The notes under the pieces are model-generated. The model was not told where the DNA came from, did no database searches, and saw only the letters and a program-made list of their open reading frames with translations. From the NCBI GenBank assembly GCA_003167215.1, contig PMTV01000054.1, forward strand, positions 1-64,000: a DNA stretch of 64,000 bases, written 5' to 3'. This DNA comes from Acidobacteriota bacterium (GTDB lineage: Bacteria; Acidobacteriota; Terriglobia; Acidiferrales; UBA7541). A program made the translations under genes and the position numbers. This document shows positions 8,472 to 18,200 of the stretch, one piece after another (positions within the stretch are counted from its first letter, which is position 1; each line of letters starts with the position of its first letter).

Positions 8472-9671
8472 TTAAGCACGGCGAACCACAAAGCATGTAA
8501 TGTCATCGTGTTGGGGGGCGCCTCCAACGAACTCGTCGAGCTTTCTCATGATGGCAGCGAGGGTAAGCGCCGCTCGCTCCTCAGAAGTTTGGGACACCAA
8601 GGCGAGCAACCTGTCCTCTCCAAATTCCTTTCCGTCCTCATCGCGAGCCTCGGTGACGCCATCGGTATAGATAATCAAAACGTCCCCGGTATCAAGCACG
8701 GTCCGCCCAGTCTCATACTTTTCGTTTAATTCGATACCCAGGGGGATGCTTTCGGACTTCAGCCGTTCAATGGTTCCGTCGCGGTGCCTCAACATCGGAG
8801 GATTATGGCCCGCACAAAGGTAATTCAAACCTCCGGTGAGGGGATCCAGTTCCGCGAGAAAGGCAGTGGTGAAGCGGCGGCCATTCATATTATTGGAGCA
8901 GGCTTGGCGGTTCAATCCAACCACGAGATCGGAAAGCGTGCCGCGCGATCCGGCCAGCGCTCGAAGACTGGCCTGAAATGTGGCCATGAGCATGGCCGCC
9001 GGGACGCTCTTGCCGGCAACGTCCGCGACGGCGAGCAGCAACGGGCCGTCAACGGCGCGGCGAAAGGCATCGTAATAGTCACCTGCGACGGTCTTGGCAG
9101 GCCTCGTTGCGAAGGCCATATCCACTCCGGCAACGTCAGGAGGGACGCGAGGGACCAACCAGCGCTGGATTTCGCGGGCGATTTCAATGTCTCTCTGCAT
9201 GGAGATGTGATCGCCGAGGACCATCACCAGCAATAGCAAGAGACCGCCGAAAGCCAAGAGAAGCTCAACTTCTCTGGTGAAAATCAGAAACTCAAATCCG
9301 ACCAAGGACAAAACGGCCAGAATGACGGTAAGGAGCAAGAAAATGCGGCGGGGAGGCGACAGCCTTTTCAGAATGCTGCCACATATTGCCGCAAATATTT
9401 TGAACGGTTGTTTCCAGGATCTTTTCTGATCTTTTCGCTGGTCTACGTCCTGCCTAAACGGCCTTGAACTGGCTTCGGCCTCGGCTTTAAATTGGCTCCA
9501 AAGATCGTCGATCTCCATGCCTGCGGAGATGCGGCGCCAGCCATCCTGTGAACGCCAGACGGCACGCCTAACTTGAGTTTTAACGTCGTGAGCCGCTTGG
9601 CGAATCTTGGCAAGCTTGGGGACGGGAACTATTTGCAGATCAGCGGGCTGATCGCTGGGAGACGTACGCAC
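8472..9671 (-). CDS. PP2C-type serine phosphatase (SpoIIE/RsbU-like), membrane-anchored
   Basis: A 399-residue protein. A basic cytoplasmic N-terminus is followed by two membrane segments (IFLLLTVILAVLSLVGFEFL and LLLAFGGLLLLLVMVLG, about residues 108-155). The C-terminal SpoIIE-type phosphatase domain starts with DIEIAREIQRWLVP. Metal-binding acidic motifs are present: AGDYYDAFR, LAVADVAGKSVPAAMLMA, IYTDGVTEARD and APQHDDITCFVV. RsbU-type enzymes dephosphorylate STAS anti-anti-sigma factors, and three STAS genes occur elsewhere in the window (25.3, 29.4 and 49.3 kb), but no anti-sigma kinase was found. The GTG start lacks a clear ribosome site. Confidence 0.92.
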   Translation of the reverse strand: MRTSPSDQPADLQIVPVPKLAKIRQAAHDVKTQVRRAVWRSQDGWRRISAGMEIDDLWSQFKAEAEASSRPFRQDVDQRKDQKRSWKQPFKIFAAICGSILKRLSPPRRIFLLLTVILAVLSLVGFEFLIFTREVELLLAFGGLLLLLVMVLGDHISMQRDIEIAREIQRWLVPRVPPDVAGVDMAFATRPAKTVAGDYYDAFRRAVDGPLLLAVADVAGKSVPAAMLMATFQASLRALAGSRGTLSDLVVGLNRQACSNNMNGRRFTTAFLAELDPLTGGLNYLCAGHNPPMLRHRDGTIERLKSESIPLGIELNEKYETGRTVLDTGDVLIIYTDGVTEARDEDGKEFGEDRLLALVSQTSEERAALTLAAIMRKLDEFVGGAPQHDDITCFVVRRA

Positions 9672-10030
9672 ACTTCAGCATACGATAGAATAGTGGGTCC
9701 ACGGATAGGGTGTTTCTCGTATTATTAGGTCGAGAAAGAACCTAGCCATTTTGGAACATGAGACGGGCGAAAGAGGCTCTAAAGATCGATCGAGTAGAAG
9801 CTTCTGAAAGCACGAAAAAAATCAATGGTATAATGCTAGATGCTAAAAGTAAGTCCTTGACTGCCAGTTACTTACGCCTGGCGGCCCGTGGCCAGTGAAA
9901 TGCACGTGAAGTATGTTGCTCGCTAGGATCAAGCTAGCGCTGTATTGGCAAACCTGCGGCGCCAACCGATAATTCAGCGCATCCGGGCGATTCAAATTCT
10001 GGAAGTTTCGAAGATGAGGAAAGGGAAGCA
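9672..10030. other. Intergenic region between divergent phosphatase and ABC exporter genes
   Basis: About 360 bases with no convincing gene. A perfect -10-like hexamer TATAAT lies at 9829-9834 in the direction of the ABC gene, but no -35 element is recognisable 17 bases upstream. A short inverted repeat GTAAGT (9849-9854)/ACTTAC (9870-9875) follows it. These may be part of the exporter's control region; support is weak. Confidence 0.35.
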
Positions 10031-11860
10031 ATGTCGGCGACCAGCCCAGCGATAAAAGAAATTCCGAGGCCCAACTGGAGCGAACGGCTTAAAGCGCTCC
10101 GGAATATTCCCCCTGTCATGCGCATCGTCTGGGATGCCGCACCAGGGGTAGTGATCTCAACACTTTTTTTTCGCCTCGTCGCCGCTCTGATCCCACTGTC
10201 GATCCTGGCGGTCACACGATTCATCATCGATTCGGTTAACCAGCTGAAGCAAACTCCTCTACCTCATATATTTTGGTGGATGGTGCTTTTGGAATTCGTG
10301 CTCGCCGGCGTGGCGACATTTATGGCGCGCATCATCGAGTTCTGCGACACCAAGTTAGCCGATCGATTCACACGACACATCGGCATTCGGCTAATGAAGC
10401 ACGCGGCGAAACTTGATCTGATGTCGTATGAGGACCCAGTCTTTTACGACAAATTGGAACGCGCGCGGGTGCAAAGCACCGACCGCGTACAAATGATTCA
10501 GGTTGCGGGGCGCCTGATCCAAGAACTAATCACCACAGTGACCCTTGCAGCGGCGATTTTTCTATTCTCAAAATTGCTGTTGCTAGCGCTGGTGGTTTGC
10601 ATCGTTCCCGTATTTCTGGGTGAAACTCATTTTGCTTTCATGAATTACTCACTCAGTTTTCAACAGACGCCTGACAGGCGCGAATTGGAATACCTACGGG
10701 TTTTAGGGGGCGCCAAGGAAAGCGCGAAGGAACTAAAGCTATTTGGACTGGCTCCGTTTCTTGTGGGCCGTTATTCGGATTTATCCGACGTCCTGTACCA
10801 CCAGACTTTGGGCCTATCGAAACGCCGGCTCATTTTCGGATCTCTGTTATCGCTGATAGGCTTGGCGGGATACTACGGGAGCTATACGTACGTCATCTAC
10901 GCGACCGTAATCGGCATGCTAACCGTAGGAAGAATGGTTTATCTTTCCGGCGCCATCGCAGGCGCGAGTGGAAACCTGCAATCGCTCTTTACGACTTTCT
11001 CCGGTATTACCAATCAAGCGCTGTTTATGACGGACCTGCTGGAATTTTTCGCGGTGAAACCGAAGATCGTGTCCAAAGTTTCGGCGCCAGCAGCACCCAA
11101 ACCGATCCGTACGGGATTCGAATTCAAAAATGTTTCGTTCAAATATCCCGGGAATCCCAGGATGGTGCTTAAAAACGTCAACTTCAAGCTGGGGCCCTCG
11201 GAGCGCATAGCGATTGTGGGAGAGAACGGCCAGGGCAAGACCACTATCGTCAAATTGCTTACGCGCCTGTACGAGCCAACTGAAGGGCAGATCCTGCTGG
11301 ATGGAAAAGATCTTCGCGAATACAACCTCGAAAGCCTGTGGAAAGAAATCGGAGTAATCTTTCAGGATTTCATGCGCTATGAGATGACGGCCGCTGAGAA
11401 TATAGCGGTAGGGCGAATCGAAGACCTCGATAACCAATTTTTGATACGCGCGGCAGCCAACAAGAGCCTGGCGGAACAAACGATACGCAGACTGCCAAAC
11501 GGTTTTGACCAAGTGCTCGGCAGCAGGTTCGAGGGCGGCGTGGATCTTTCGGGAGGCGAGTGGCAAAAGATAGCTCTGGCGCGCGCATACCTGCGAGACG
11601 CGCAACTTTTGATATTGGACGAACCGACCGCGGCGCTGGATGCCCGTGCCGAGAGCGAGGTGTTTCAACGATTCGCCGAGCTGACCAAGGGAAAAATGTC
11701 GTTACTGATCTCCCACCGATTTTCTACGGTGCGAATGGCGGATCGCGTTTTGGTCCTGGCTAATGGCGAGATTGCGGAAGAAGGACGCCACGAACAACTG
11801 CTGAAGGACGGTGGCCGGTATGCGGAGATGTTCGAGTTACAGGCCGCCAACTACCGCTAA
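10031..11860 (+). CDS. ABC exporter, fused membrane and ATPase domains
   Basis: A 609-residue half-transporter. Residues ~1-330 hold six predicted membrane segments (for example VVISTLFFRLVAALIPLSIL) and ~345-609 the ATPase. Motifs: Walker A GENGQGKTT (about 397), signature LSGGEWQKIALARA (about 507), Walker B LLILDEPTAALD (about 527) and H-loop ISHRFSTVR (about 560). It likely works as a homodimer exporting lipid, drug or peptide; the substrate cannot be told. There is no C39 peptidase domain, so no direct link to bacteriocin processing. AGGAAAGGGA precedes the ATG. Confidence 0.93.
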   Translation: MSATSPAIKEIPRPNWSERLKALRNIPPVMRIVWDAAPGVVISTLFFRLVAALIPLSILAVTRFIIDSVNQLKQTPLPHIFWWMVLLEFVLAGVATFMARIIEFCDTKLADRFTRHIGIRLMKHAAKLDLMSYEDPVFYDKLERARVQSTDRVQMIQVAGRLIQELITTVTLAAAIFLFSKLLLLALVVCIVPVFLGETHFAFMNYSLSFQQTPDRRELEYLRVLGGAKESAKELKLFGLAPFLVGRYSDLSDVLYHQTLGLSKRRLIFGSLLSLIGLAGYYGSYTYVIYATVIGMLTVGRMVYLSGAIAGASGNLQSLFTTFSGITNQALFMTDLLEFFAVKPKIVSKVSAPAAPKPIRTGFEFKNVSFKYPGNPRMVLKNVNFKLGPSERIAIVGENGQGKTTIVKLLTRLYEPTEGQILLDGKDLREYNLESLWKEIGVIFQDFMRYEMTAAENIAVGRIEDLDNQFLIRAAANKSLAEQTIRRLPNGFDQVLGSRFEGGVDLSGGEWQKIALARAYLRDAQLLILDEPTAALDARAESEVFQRFAELTKGKMSLLISHRFSTVRMADRVLVLANGEIAEEGRHEQLLKDGGRYAEMFELQAANYR

Positions 11861-11891
11861 GCGTGAAGTTCTGTTGCACCCAAGATCGATT

Positions 11892-13328
11892 TCACTCGCG
11901 TTGGCCCGGGCGCGAATGCATTTCCACCAGTTCCTGAGGCGATGAGGGCTTGTAGGGCTTAAATCCGGCCCGTTCCATGCCGCGTTGCGCTTCCGGATTC
12001 TTCATAAAAGTATCCCAAACAAAAGCAGTCCGCGCATTCTCCGCCATTACCATACTGATTCCCGAGTCGATGCCGACAATGTCGCTGTCATACCAGTTCG
12101 TGAGCGGATTGAAAGCATCCACGAAACCGTAGCGGCTCCAGGTGCCTGCGCCGTAGCGATACTGGATGTTGCGGAGCACGCGCATGACCGGTCCCGGCAA
12201 AAACGGGATGGAGCCCGCAGACGCGCAGGGCACGACAGTGCCATCGATAGGTCCGGTGGATGGAGGCCCACCCCATACTTCGTAGCCGTGTTCGGAATCG
12301 GAAGCGGTAATGCCCCACAGATTGTCACTGTAATCAGGAAATTTGCCGGACAAACTTATACAAAAACGCCGGTGTACGTCCGTAGCAAGAATCGAATTCT
12401 GAAAATAATCGGCGTACTTGTCGCGCTTGCCGCGAAAATCGAACCAGGCCTGGGAATATTGATGAACGAAAAGTGGCGCGTAGGAGCCAATGTAACGAAT
12501 GCCGTCGAATTCGAAAGTTGTTCTCTTCCACGCGTCCCAGGCTTGCGCCGGGAGCGCATGGGAAGAGGAACCCAGGCCCAGCAGGTACATCATCATCATT
12601 TCGCTGTAGCTGTCCCAGCGATACTGCAAGAATCCGCCTTCGGGAGTCCAACCGTGGGGAAGAATGCGGGTGTCTTCGGAAAGCCAGTTCCAATCGACGC
12701 GATTAAAAATTTCCTGGGCAAGCTGGCTTATCTCGGAATGCTGAAAATATTGCCGGCAGGTGAGAATTCCACAAAGCAGAATGGAAGTATCGACGGAGGA
12801 CACTTCCGATTGCCACAATCTTTCACCGGTGCTGATGTTGGCCCAGTGGTAATAAAAACCCCTCTCATTCGGCATTTTCTTCCAAAGAAAATGCAAAGTG
12901 GTGAGAGCGCGGTCGCGGGCCTGGGCGTAAGAAATGTAGCCGCGTTTTTCGCCGATGCAAAGAGCGGTCAGTCCGAAGCCGGTGGCAGCGATGCTGCCCA
13001 AGACGCTTTTGTCCGAGGCACGAACATTGCACCTGTCCTTCACGATCCCGGTCTTTGGATCGCACTGTTCCCAGAAATACTGGAAGTTGGCGTTTTCCAT
13101 CTGTTCCAGGAAAGTGTCGTCTCCCGGGGATAAATATGTGGCGGGCGGAAGATCGGATAGCTGAACGAGTGGGGCAACGTTAGGGGCAACGCCGGGTTTC
13201 TGGGCTGCCACTGCTCCGGTAGCCGGAAGGGATCTCCATCCCGCAACCGGGATGCATGCAGCTACACACGCGAGTTGGCGGAACAGCTCTCGACGCGAAA
13301 GGCCCCCACCGATGCGAAAAGGATGCAC
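11892..13328 (-). CDS. Glycoamylase-family (DUF3131-like / PF10091-type) exported protein
   Basis: A 478-residue protein with a Tat-like signal (SRRELFRQLACVAACIPVAG near residues 10-29). The body shows features of the glycoamylase family: FLEQMENANFQYFWEQCDP, GIVKDRCN, IAATGFGLTALCIGEKRGY and SWxQ-like aromatic patches typical of alpha/alpha barrel glycosidases. Likely a periplasmic glycoside hydrolase acting on beta-glucans or a related polymer; specificity is unknown. The start is GTG 13328 without a clear ribosome site. Convergent with the ABC exporter, so not part of the same operon. Confidence 0.85.
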   Translation of the reverse strand: MHPFRIGGGLSRRELFRQLACVAACIPVAGWRSLPATGAVAAQKPGVAPNVAPLVQLSDLPPATYLSPGDDTFLEQMENANFQYFWEQCDPKTGIVKDRCNVRASDKSVLGSIAATGFGLTALCIGEKRGYISYAQARDRALTTLHFLWKKMPNERGFYYHWANISTGERLWQSEVSSVDTSILLCGILTCRQYFQHSEISQLAQEIFNRVDWNWLSEDTRILPHGWTPEGGFLQYRWDSYSEMMMMYLLGLGSSSHALPAQAWDAWKRTTFEFDGIRYIGSYAPLFVHQYSQAWFDFRGKRDKYADYFQNSILATDVHRRFCISLSGKFPDYSDNLWGITASDSEHGYEVWGGPPSTGPIDGTVVPCASAGSIPFLPGPVMRVLRNIQYRYGAGTWSRYGFVDAFNPLTNWYDSDIVGIDSGISMVMAENARTAFVWDTFMKNPEAQRGMERAGFKPYKPSSPQELVEMHSRPGQRE

Positions 13329-13434
13329 AGTCTAATTTTAGACAGAATTGAAGGCGGAAGAAAACCGGCGGCCAACTCTATTTCCATCCCAGTAGGACTT
13401 CAGCCCGGTATGGAGAGCCGGCCGCTGGTCAAGT

Positions 13435-14001
13435 TTAGGCGCTCGTGGCCTTGGTTTTCCGTCCTGAAAACAGCGAAATCATTTCGCGGTTGAAAGCAGG
13501 TATGTCGGAAGGCTGGCGGCTAGAGACCCAATTGCGATCTCGGATGACTTCTTCGTCCTTCCAGTTTCCGCCGGCGTTGCGGATATCGTCCTGGATAGTG
13601 TGGTAGCTGGTCATCGTGCGCCCTTTCACGAGGCCGGCGGAAACCAGAAGCCAGGGCGCGTGGCAAATCACAGCGATGGGCTTTTTGGCCTGGTCAATTC
13701 GGCGGATGAAGTTTTGCGCTTTTTTTTCAACGCGCAAGAAGTCAGCGTTCAACGCGCCGCCGGGCAGAAGAACCGCATCGAATGCATCGGGATCAGCTTG
13801 GTCGAGAGTCATGTCCACGTCGACCTTGTCCGCTTTTTCATCGTGAATGAATCCCTGAATCTTCCCGGATTTTGGGGCGACAACCAGCGTCTTAGCTCCC
13901 GCCTCTTCCAGGGCTTTGCGCGGTTTTTCCAGCTCGGCTTGTTCAAAACCGTCACTGGCTAAAATTGCGACTCGCAGGTGTGCCAATTTCTTGTCTGACA
14001 T
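13435..14001 (-). CDS. DJ-1/PfpI family protein
   Basis: A 188-residue protein of the PfpI/YhbO type. It opens with RVAILASDGFEQAEL and contains the nucleophile elbow AVICHAPWLLVSAGLVKGR, with the conserved Cys followed by His-Ala-Pro at about residue 112. The acidic residue of the family lies in the N-terminal GFEQAEL motif. Members act as stress proteins, reported as glyoxalase, deglycase or peptidase; activity here is not known. The ATG follows GGAGGCTTT, the same leader as the YtxH gene. Confidence 0.92.
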   Translation of the reverse strand: MSDKKLAHLRVAILASDGFEQAELEKPRKALEEAGAKTLVVAPKSGKIQGFIHDEKADKVDVDMTLDQADPDAFDAVLLPGGALNADFLRVEKKAQNFIRRIDQAKKPIAVICHAPWLLVSAGLVKGRTMTSYHTIQDDIRNAGGNWKDEEVIRDRNWVSSRQPSDIPAFNREMISLFSGRKTKATSA

Positions 14002-14091
14002 AAAGCCTCCATAAGTTTGGATTAGTTAGGAAAATGTTCGCGTTGTCTCGTTTAAGTTCAAACGCGCCGCGATGTTTCTACCCAAGCTTTA

Positions 14092-14286
14092 TCAGCGAGG
14101 CATATCCTGAACTTCTTGCCCGGGTAGGTCTTCAGGACGACGCGGGCTGTCGGGGCCTGGCTGATCGTGGCGGCGCGGATCTGGCGGGTCAATAATTTCA
14201 GGCACGCGGTCACCGTGCTTCCGTCCCGGCTCGTCGATTGGGTCGCGTCTGGGCTCGGTCTTTACACTGCCATCTTGTATGGTCAC
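14092..14286 (-). CDS. Small Pro/Asp/Arg-rich hydrophilic protein
   Basis: A 64-residue, highly polar protein rich in Pro, Asp, Arg and Gly (PEIIDPPDPRRHDQPGPDSP). It probably lacks a folded core. The GTG start at 14286 is supported by AGGAGG 7 bases upstream. It lies downstream of nothing on its strand and upstream of the DJ-1 gene with an ~90 bp gap. Similar small disordered proteins occur among stress genes. The function is unknown. Confidence 0.55.
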   Translation of the reverse strand: MTIQDGSVKTEPRRDPIDEPGRKHGDRVPEIIDPPDPRRHDQPGPDSPRRPEDLPGQEVQDMPR

Positions 14287-14438
14287 GGTTCCCTCCTGGT
14301 TTTCGAATACCAGTTAGCATTATGAGGAAGCGAGGCTGAGCTCTGTATCCGGCAGACGCTGTAACGTTCGGGAGGATTCTCTGTAGGAATCGGTAGAGCT
14401 GAAAATGGCTAACTCCTGCAGTTCCAGTTGAAGAGGAG

Positions 14439-14480
14439 AGGGGCCACTGTCAATGTCAGGGGTGAGTTCGAGTGGCCCCT
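14439..14480. repeat. 10-bp perfect hairpin in the DUF1328 upstream region
   Basis: AGGGGCCACT (14439-14448) is perfectly complementary to AGTGGCCCCT (14471-14480) with a 22-base loop. No T-run follows on either strand, so it is not a standard intrinsic terminator. It may be an RNA structure or a binding site in the ~475-base gap between 14287 and 14762, which otherwise holds no gene that I can support. Confidence 0.5.
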
Positions 14481-14512
14481 TCAGGGGAAATATCTGAAAG
14501 CATCGAACTTGA

Positions 14513-14527
14513 TAGGTAACTTACCTA
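14513..14527. promoter_or_regulatory. 15-bp palindrome TAGGTAA-C-TTACCTA
   Basis: A perfect 7-1-7 inverted repeat at 14513-14527, compact enough to be a dimeric-regulator operator. It lies ~235 bases before the DUF1328 gene. No regulator in the window is clearly linked to it. Confidence 0.45.
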
Positions 14528-14723
14528 AAACTGAAAATGGTTACTATCGGATAGGGGATGTAAATGAAGAGAGGAATTCACTGTAGGCAGACTTACTCGG
14601 AAAATCTCATAACCATATTAAAACAAATGCCTTAGGGCTTACAGTGAACCAAAGGATTTCATACGTTAATGCATGTATTGTGATTTCGGCCCATAGAGCT
14701 TAAAACCCATTCGTTAAGTGGCG

Positions 14724-14738
14724 AGTGTTTTGAACACT
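14724..14738. promoter_or_regulatory. Inverted repeat AGTGTT-TTG-AACACT just upstream of DUF1328 gene
   Basis: A perfect 6-3-6 inverted repeat ending 24 bases before the start codon of the DUF1328 gene, just upstream of its AAGGAGG. It could act as an operator or as a leader hairpin near the ribosome site. Confidence 0.4.
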
Positions 14739-14762
14739 GACTTCGGAAGCCAAGGAGGCGTT

Positions 14763-14927
14763 ATGCTACGTTGGGCTCTGATATTTTTCGTGGTAGCTCT
14801 GATCGCGGCGGTGTTTGGATTCCTCGGGATCGCAGCCGCAGCGGTAGGGGTTGCGAGGATTCTGTTCTTTATTTTCCTGGTGTTGTTTTTGGTTTCTCTA
14901 GTTGGCGGACTTCTGCGAAGAGCCTGA
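14763..14927 (+). CDS. DUF1328-family small membrane protein
   Basis: A 54-residue, almost wholly hydrophobic protein: [18 protein letters not shown] followed by [20 protein letters not shown]. This matches the DUF1328 (YtjA-type) pattern with two membrane helices. I chose ATG 14763 because AAGGAGG lies 6 bases before it; a GTG at 14718 in the same frame would add an unrelated leader. Associated in many bacteria with stress-induced small genes; the molecular role is unknown. Confidence 0.85.
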   Translation: MLRWALIFFVVALIAAVFGFLGIAAAAVGVARILFFIFLVLFLVSLVGGLLRRA

Positions 14928-14969
14928 TCTGGCGCTGAAGATCGTCTAAAGGTACTTCGAGGAGCCTTA

Positions 14970-15188
14970 ATGAAGACCGCGCAAGTTGCCGGGCTGATTT
15001 TGATCGTCCTTGGGATAATTTCTTTCGCCTACCAAGGAATCAACTACACGACGCATAAGAAAATTGTGGACATCGGCCCGATTCAGGCGAGCACGACCGA
15101 ACACAAGACTATTCCACTGCCTCCGATTCTCGGAGGACTCGCGCTTGTTGGCGGCATCGTTCTGCTAGTTGCGGGAAGAAAAGAATAA
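14970..15188 (+). CDS. DUF3185-like small membrane protein
   Basis: A 72-residue protein with two membrane segments (VAGLILIVLGIISFAY near the N-terminus and ILGGLALVGGIVLLVAGRK at the C-terminus) and a polar loop containing TTHKKIVDIGPIQA. This arrangement is typical of DUF3185. It lies 42 bases downstream of the DUF1328 gene, on the same strand, probably in one transcript. GAGGAGCCTTA precedes the ATG. The function is unknown, probably envelope stress. Confidence 0.82.
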   Translation: MKTAQVAGLILIVLGIISFAYQGINYTTHKKIVDIGPIQASTTEHKTIPLPPILGGLALVGGIVLLVAGRKE

Positions 15189-15246
15189 CAAACGGAAGGT
15201 TGTGGTAGCTACCCACGATCATTCGTTTGCGCCACGCACTCACGCA

Positions 15247-18200
15247 TTATTGCGCCGCAGGCCGGTTGTAGTTTGGATAGTCCGGCTTATGCGGCTGCGG
15301 CACGGGGTTCTTGGCCAGTTCGTCCAGGACCAGGCTCACAGCTTTTTCAAGCTGGGGATCGTGTCCCTCGCTAACCGGCTTCGGCTCCATGTCCACTTCG
15401 TAATCCGGCGGCACGCCGTGGTTTTCGACATCCCATTGACCCTGCGGATTGAAGAAACCAAAGCTGGGTGAAGTGACCTGGCCGCCGTCCATCAGCGGCG
15501 GGATACCGCCGATTCCGACCAGCCCTCCCCAGGTGCGCTTGCCGACGAGCGGGCCGAGCTTCGCTTCTCGGAAGTACCACGGCATCGCGTCGCCGCCCGA
15601 TCCCGCGAATTCATTAACGATCATCACCTTTGGTCCAAGGATCGAGGCCTGTGGAGTACGGAAGATAGCTCCGTAGCGGGGAGCCCACCAGCTCATTAGC
15701 GTGCGCTGCATGGCGTGGATGATGTAATCGGCCGCCTGGCCGCCGCTGTTGAATCGCTCGTCGATAACGGCACCCTGCTTGTCGAGCTGCGCGAAGTAGT
15801 AGCGGTTGAAATTCGTCAGACCGCCCAACGCGGTGTCCGGCAGATATACGTAGGCCAGCTTTCCGCCGCTCAATTCCTGCACCTTGCGCCGGTTCGCTTC
15901 GATCCATGCCAGATTGCGCAAACTGAGATCATCGCCGATTGGCGTCACGGTGACGTTGTGAGCATCTTTGCCGTTCGCGTCTGAGGCAATCTTCAGCATC
16001 ACTTGCGTTCCTGCCGTGCCCTCGAGCAAACGCTGAATGTCGTCGGAGCCGCTCAGATCCTGGCCACCGACAGTGAGGATGAAATCTCCTTCTGCTATCT
16101 TCACCGCCGGTTGCGCCAGAGGAGCATGCGCCTGGGGATTCCAGTGTTCGCCCGTGTAGATCCGTTTTATGCGGTAGCGACCATTGGCGATTTCGTAGTC
16201 GGCGCCCAGCAGACCGCCGGGCACGCGATTCGGGTGCGGAATCGTTCCGCCAAAGCCGCGCAGATGGCCGATCGAGAAAGCGCCGAGCATTTCCTGAAAG
16301 AGATAATTCAGGTCGCTGCGCGAGCCAACCTGGTCTAGATATGGCTTGAACTTCGCTTCTTCCGCGACCGTGTCCACGCCGTGATAGTGCGGATCGTAGA
16401 AAAAGCTGCGCTCGATCTGCCATATCTCGTGAAACATCTGCCGCCACTCAGCGCGCGGGTCTACGCGGACTTCCATCCTGGAGAGTTCCAGTTTGCCTTC
16501 GCCGGGTTTGACCGGAGCATCGGCGGGAACGATGACGAAGTTTGGAACGGCACCACCGGCGGCCTGCGCTGCTTCCGACTCGCCCTGTGCTATTTCCAGC
16601 AGCATCTTGTTCCCGTCGAATGAAAGATCAAATCCGGCGATGTGATCGGCCAACTTCTCAGATTTCTTTGTCTTCAGGTCAAAGCGTGTCAGCGTCTGGC
16701 CGCGGTCTGTCTGGAATCTTCCTCCGCCCTCAAGCAGATAAAGCGTGCCTTCCTTACCCGCCGCCAGGTCCGTATAGGCGTTTGGAGGCAGAGGTAGCGC
16801 GACGGCGCGATCCTCAAGATGTTCGAGATCGATGTTTACGGGCTTTGGCTTCTCAGGAGGCTTCTCTGTTTTCTCCTGTTTGTCTGCCTCATCTGATTTT
16901 TTCCCAGCATCGGATTTGTCTTTATCTTTATCGGCATGCTCGTCGCCGGAGTCTTTCTTGTCCTTTACTCCGGGTAGCTTCTCGTCTTCGTTTTGCGGCG
17001 CGATGGGAGAAGGAGTGTCCGCCGCCAGCGCAAGCCCGTATACGCTGCGCGTCACGCTAAAGGCGTCGCTGCTCATGTCCAGGCCACTCGTGGACGTGCC
17101 GTAGTTCGTACTTTCGGTGAAGTAGAGATACTTTCCGCCACGGTCAAACGCGGGCAGGCGCACATCGCTCATCGCATCGGTAACCTGCGTGCTGTTGCCG
17201 GAGGCGACGGAGTACAGGAACAGCGCATGGAAGCGGTTCGAGACCGTCTGAGTGTAGGCGAGCCACTTGGAGTCTGGAGACCAGGATGCGTCGTAGTCTC
17301 CATCGCTGACAACGCCTTTGCCAATGACCGAGGCTTTGCTCGTGGTGGTGTCCAGCAGCCAGATCTCCATCTTGTTGTCGTGGAAGGCGATTAGCTTCGA
17401 GTCCGGCGACCATTTCGGCTGGAAATAATATGTGGGATCGTTGGCCAGCGGAAACTTCTTCACTTCGCCTGCGCCGCTCTGGCTGCTGATGTGCAGCGCA
17501 TACGGGCCGGATTCGTCGGAGAAGTACGCGATGCTCTGCCCATCCGGCGACCAAGCCGGCTCGCGCTCCATCACGCCGGGAGTATTGGTGATATCGCGCG
17601 TCGTGCTTTCTTTTGCCGGGACGGTAAGGATGTCGCCATGCGCCTCAAAAACGGCGCGGACGCCGGTAGGCGAAATGCCAGAGCTCTGGATATCGCGATC
17701 GGCCGGAGAAATACGCGCGCGCACATCCGGCAGGTCCGCGCTCACGTCCACGCTGACCTGGCTTGTTTTGCCGCTCGCCGTGTCGTAGAGAAAGAGTTCG
17801 CCGAAACGGTCGTAAACGATTCCGCCAGGTCCCCCGCTGGCCGAACGAATATCCGCGCCGCTATTCTTCACTAGATCGGTTACAGATTTCGTCGCAGGGT
17901 CAAAGCGAAACAGCGATACGGGCCCATTACGATCGGAAAGAAAATAGATTTGCTTGTCCACCCAGACAGGATTGAAGTCATTGGAACTTTCCCGCGGGAT
18001 CTTCACCACGTCCAGCGTGGCCATGTCGGCAATCCATACCGAGCTTGCCAGTCCGCCGCGGTAGTTTCTCCACGCTACATAGTAAGAATAATTGAAAGGG
18101 GATGCGCCGCCCACGGGCGAGTAGGCAAAGTATTTTCCGTCGGCAGAAAACTCACCGGAGAATGCCATCGGAAGCGGTAGTGCAATGGGCAGCCCGCCGT

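Noticed and set aside
10919-11668. 249-codon minus-strand frame opposite the ABC ATPase domain
   Set aside because: Antisense to Walker and signature motifs of the exporter; no ribosome site.
11985-13133. 382-codon open frame opposite the glycoamylase-family gene
   Set aside because: It lies fully antisense to a well supported gene, has no ribosome site and no domain pattern.
14570-14700. AT-rich stretch as a possible phage or IS end
   Set aside because: No terminal repeats, target duplication or transposase is visible.
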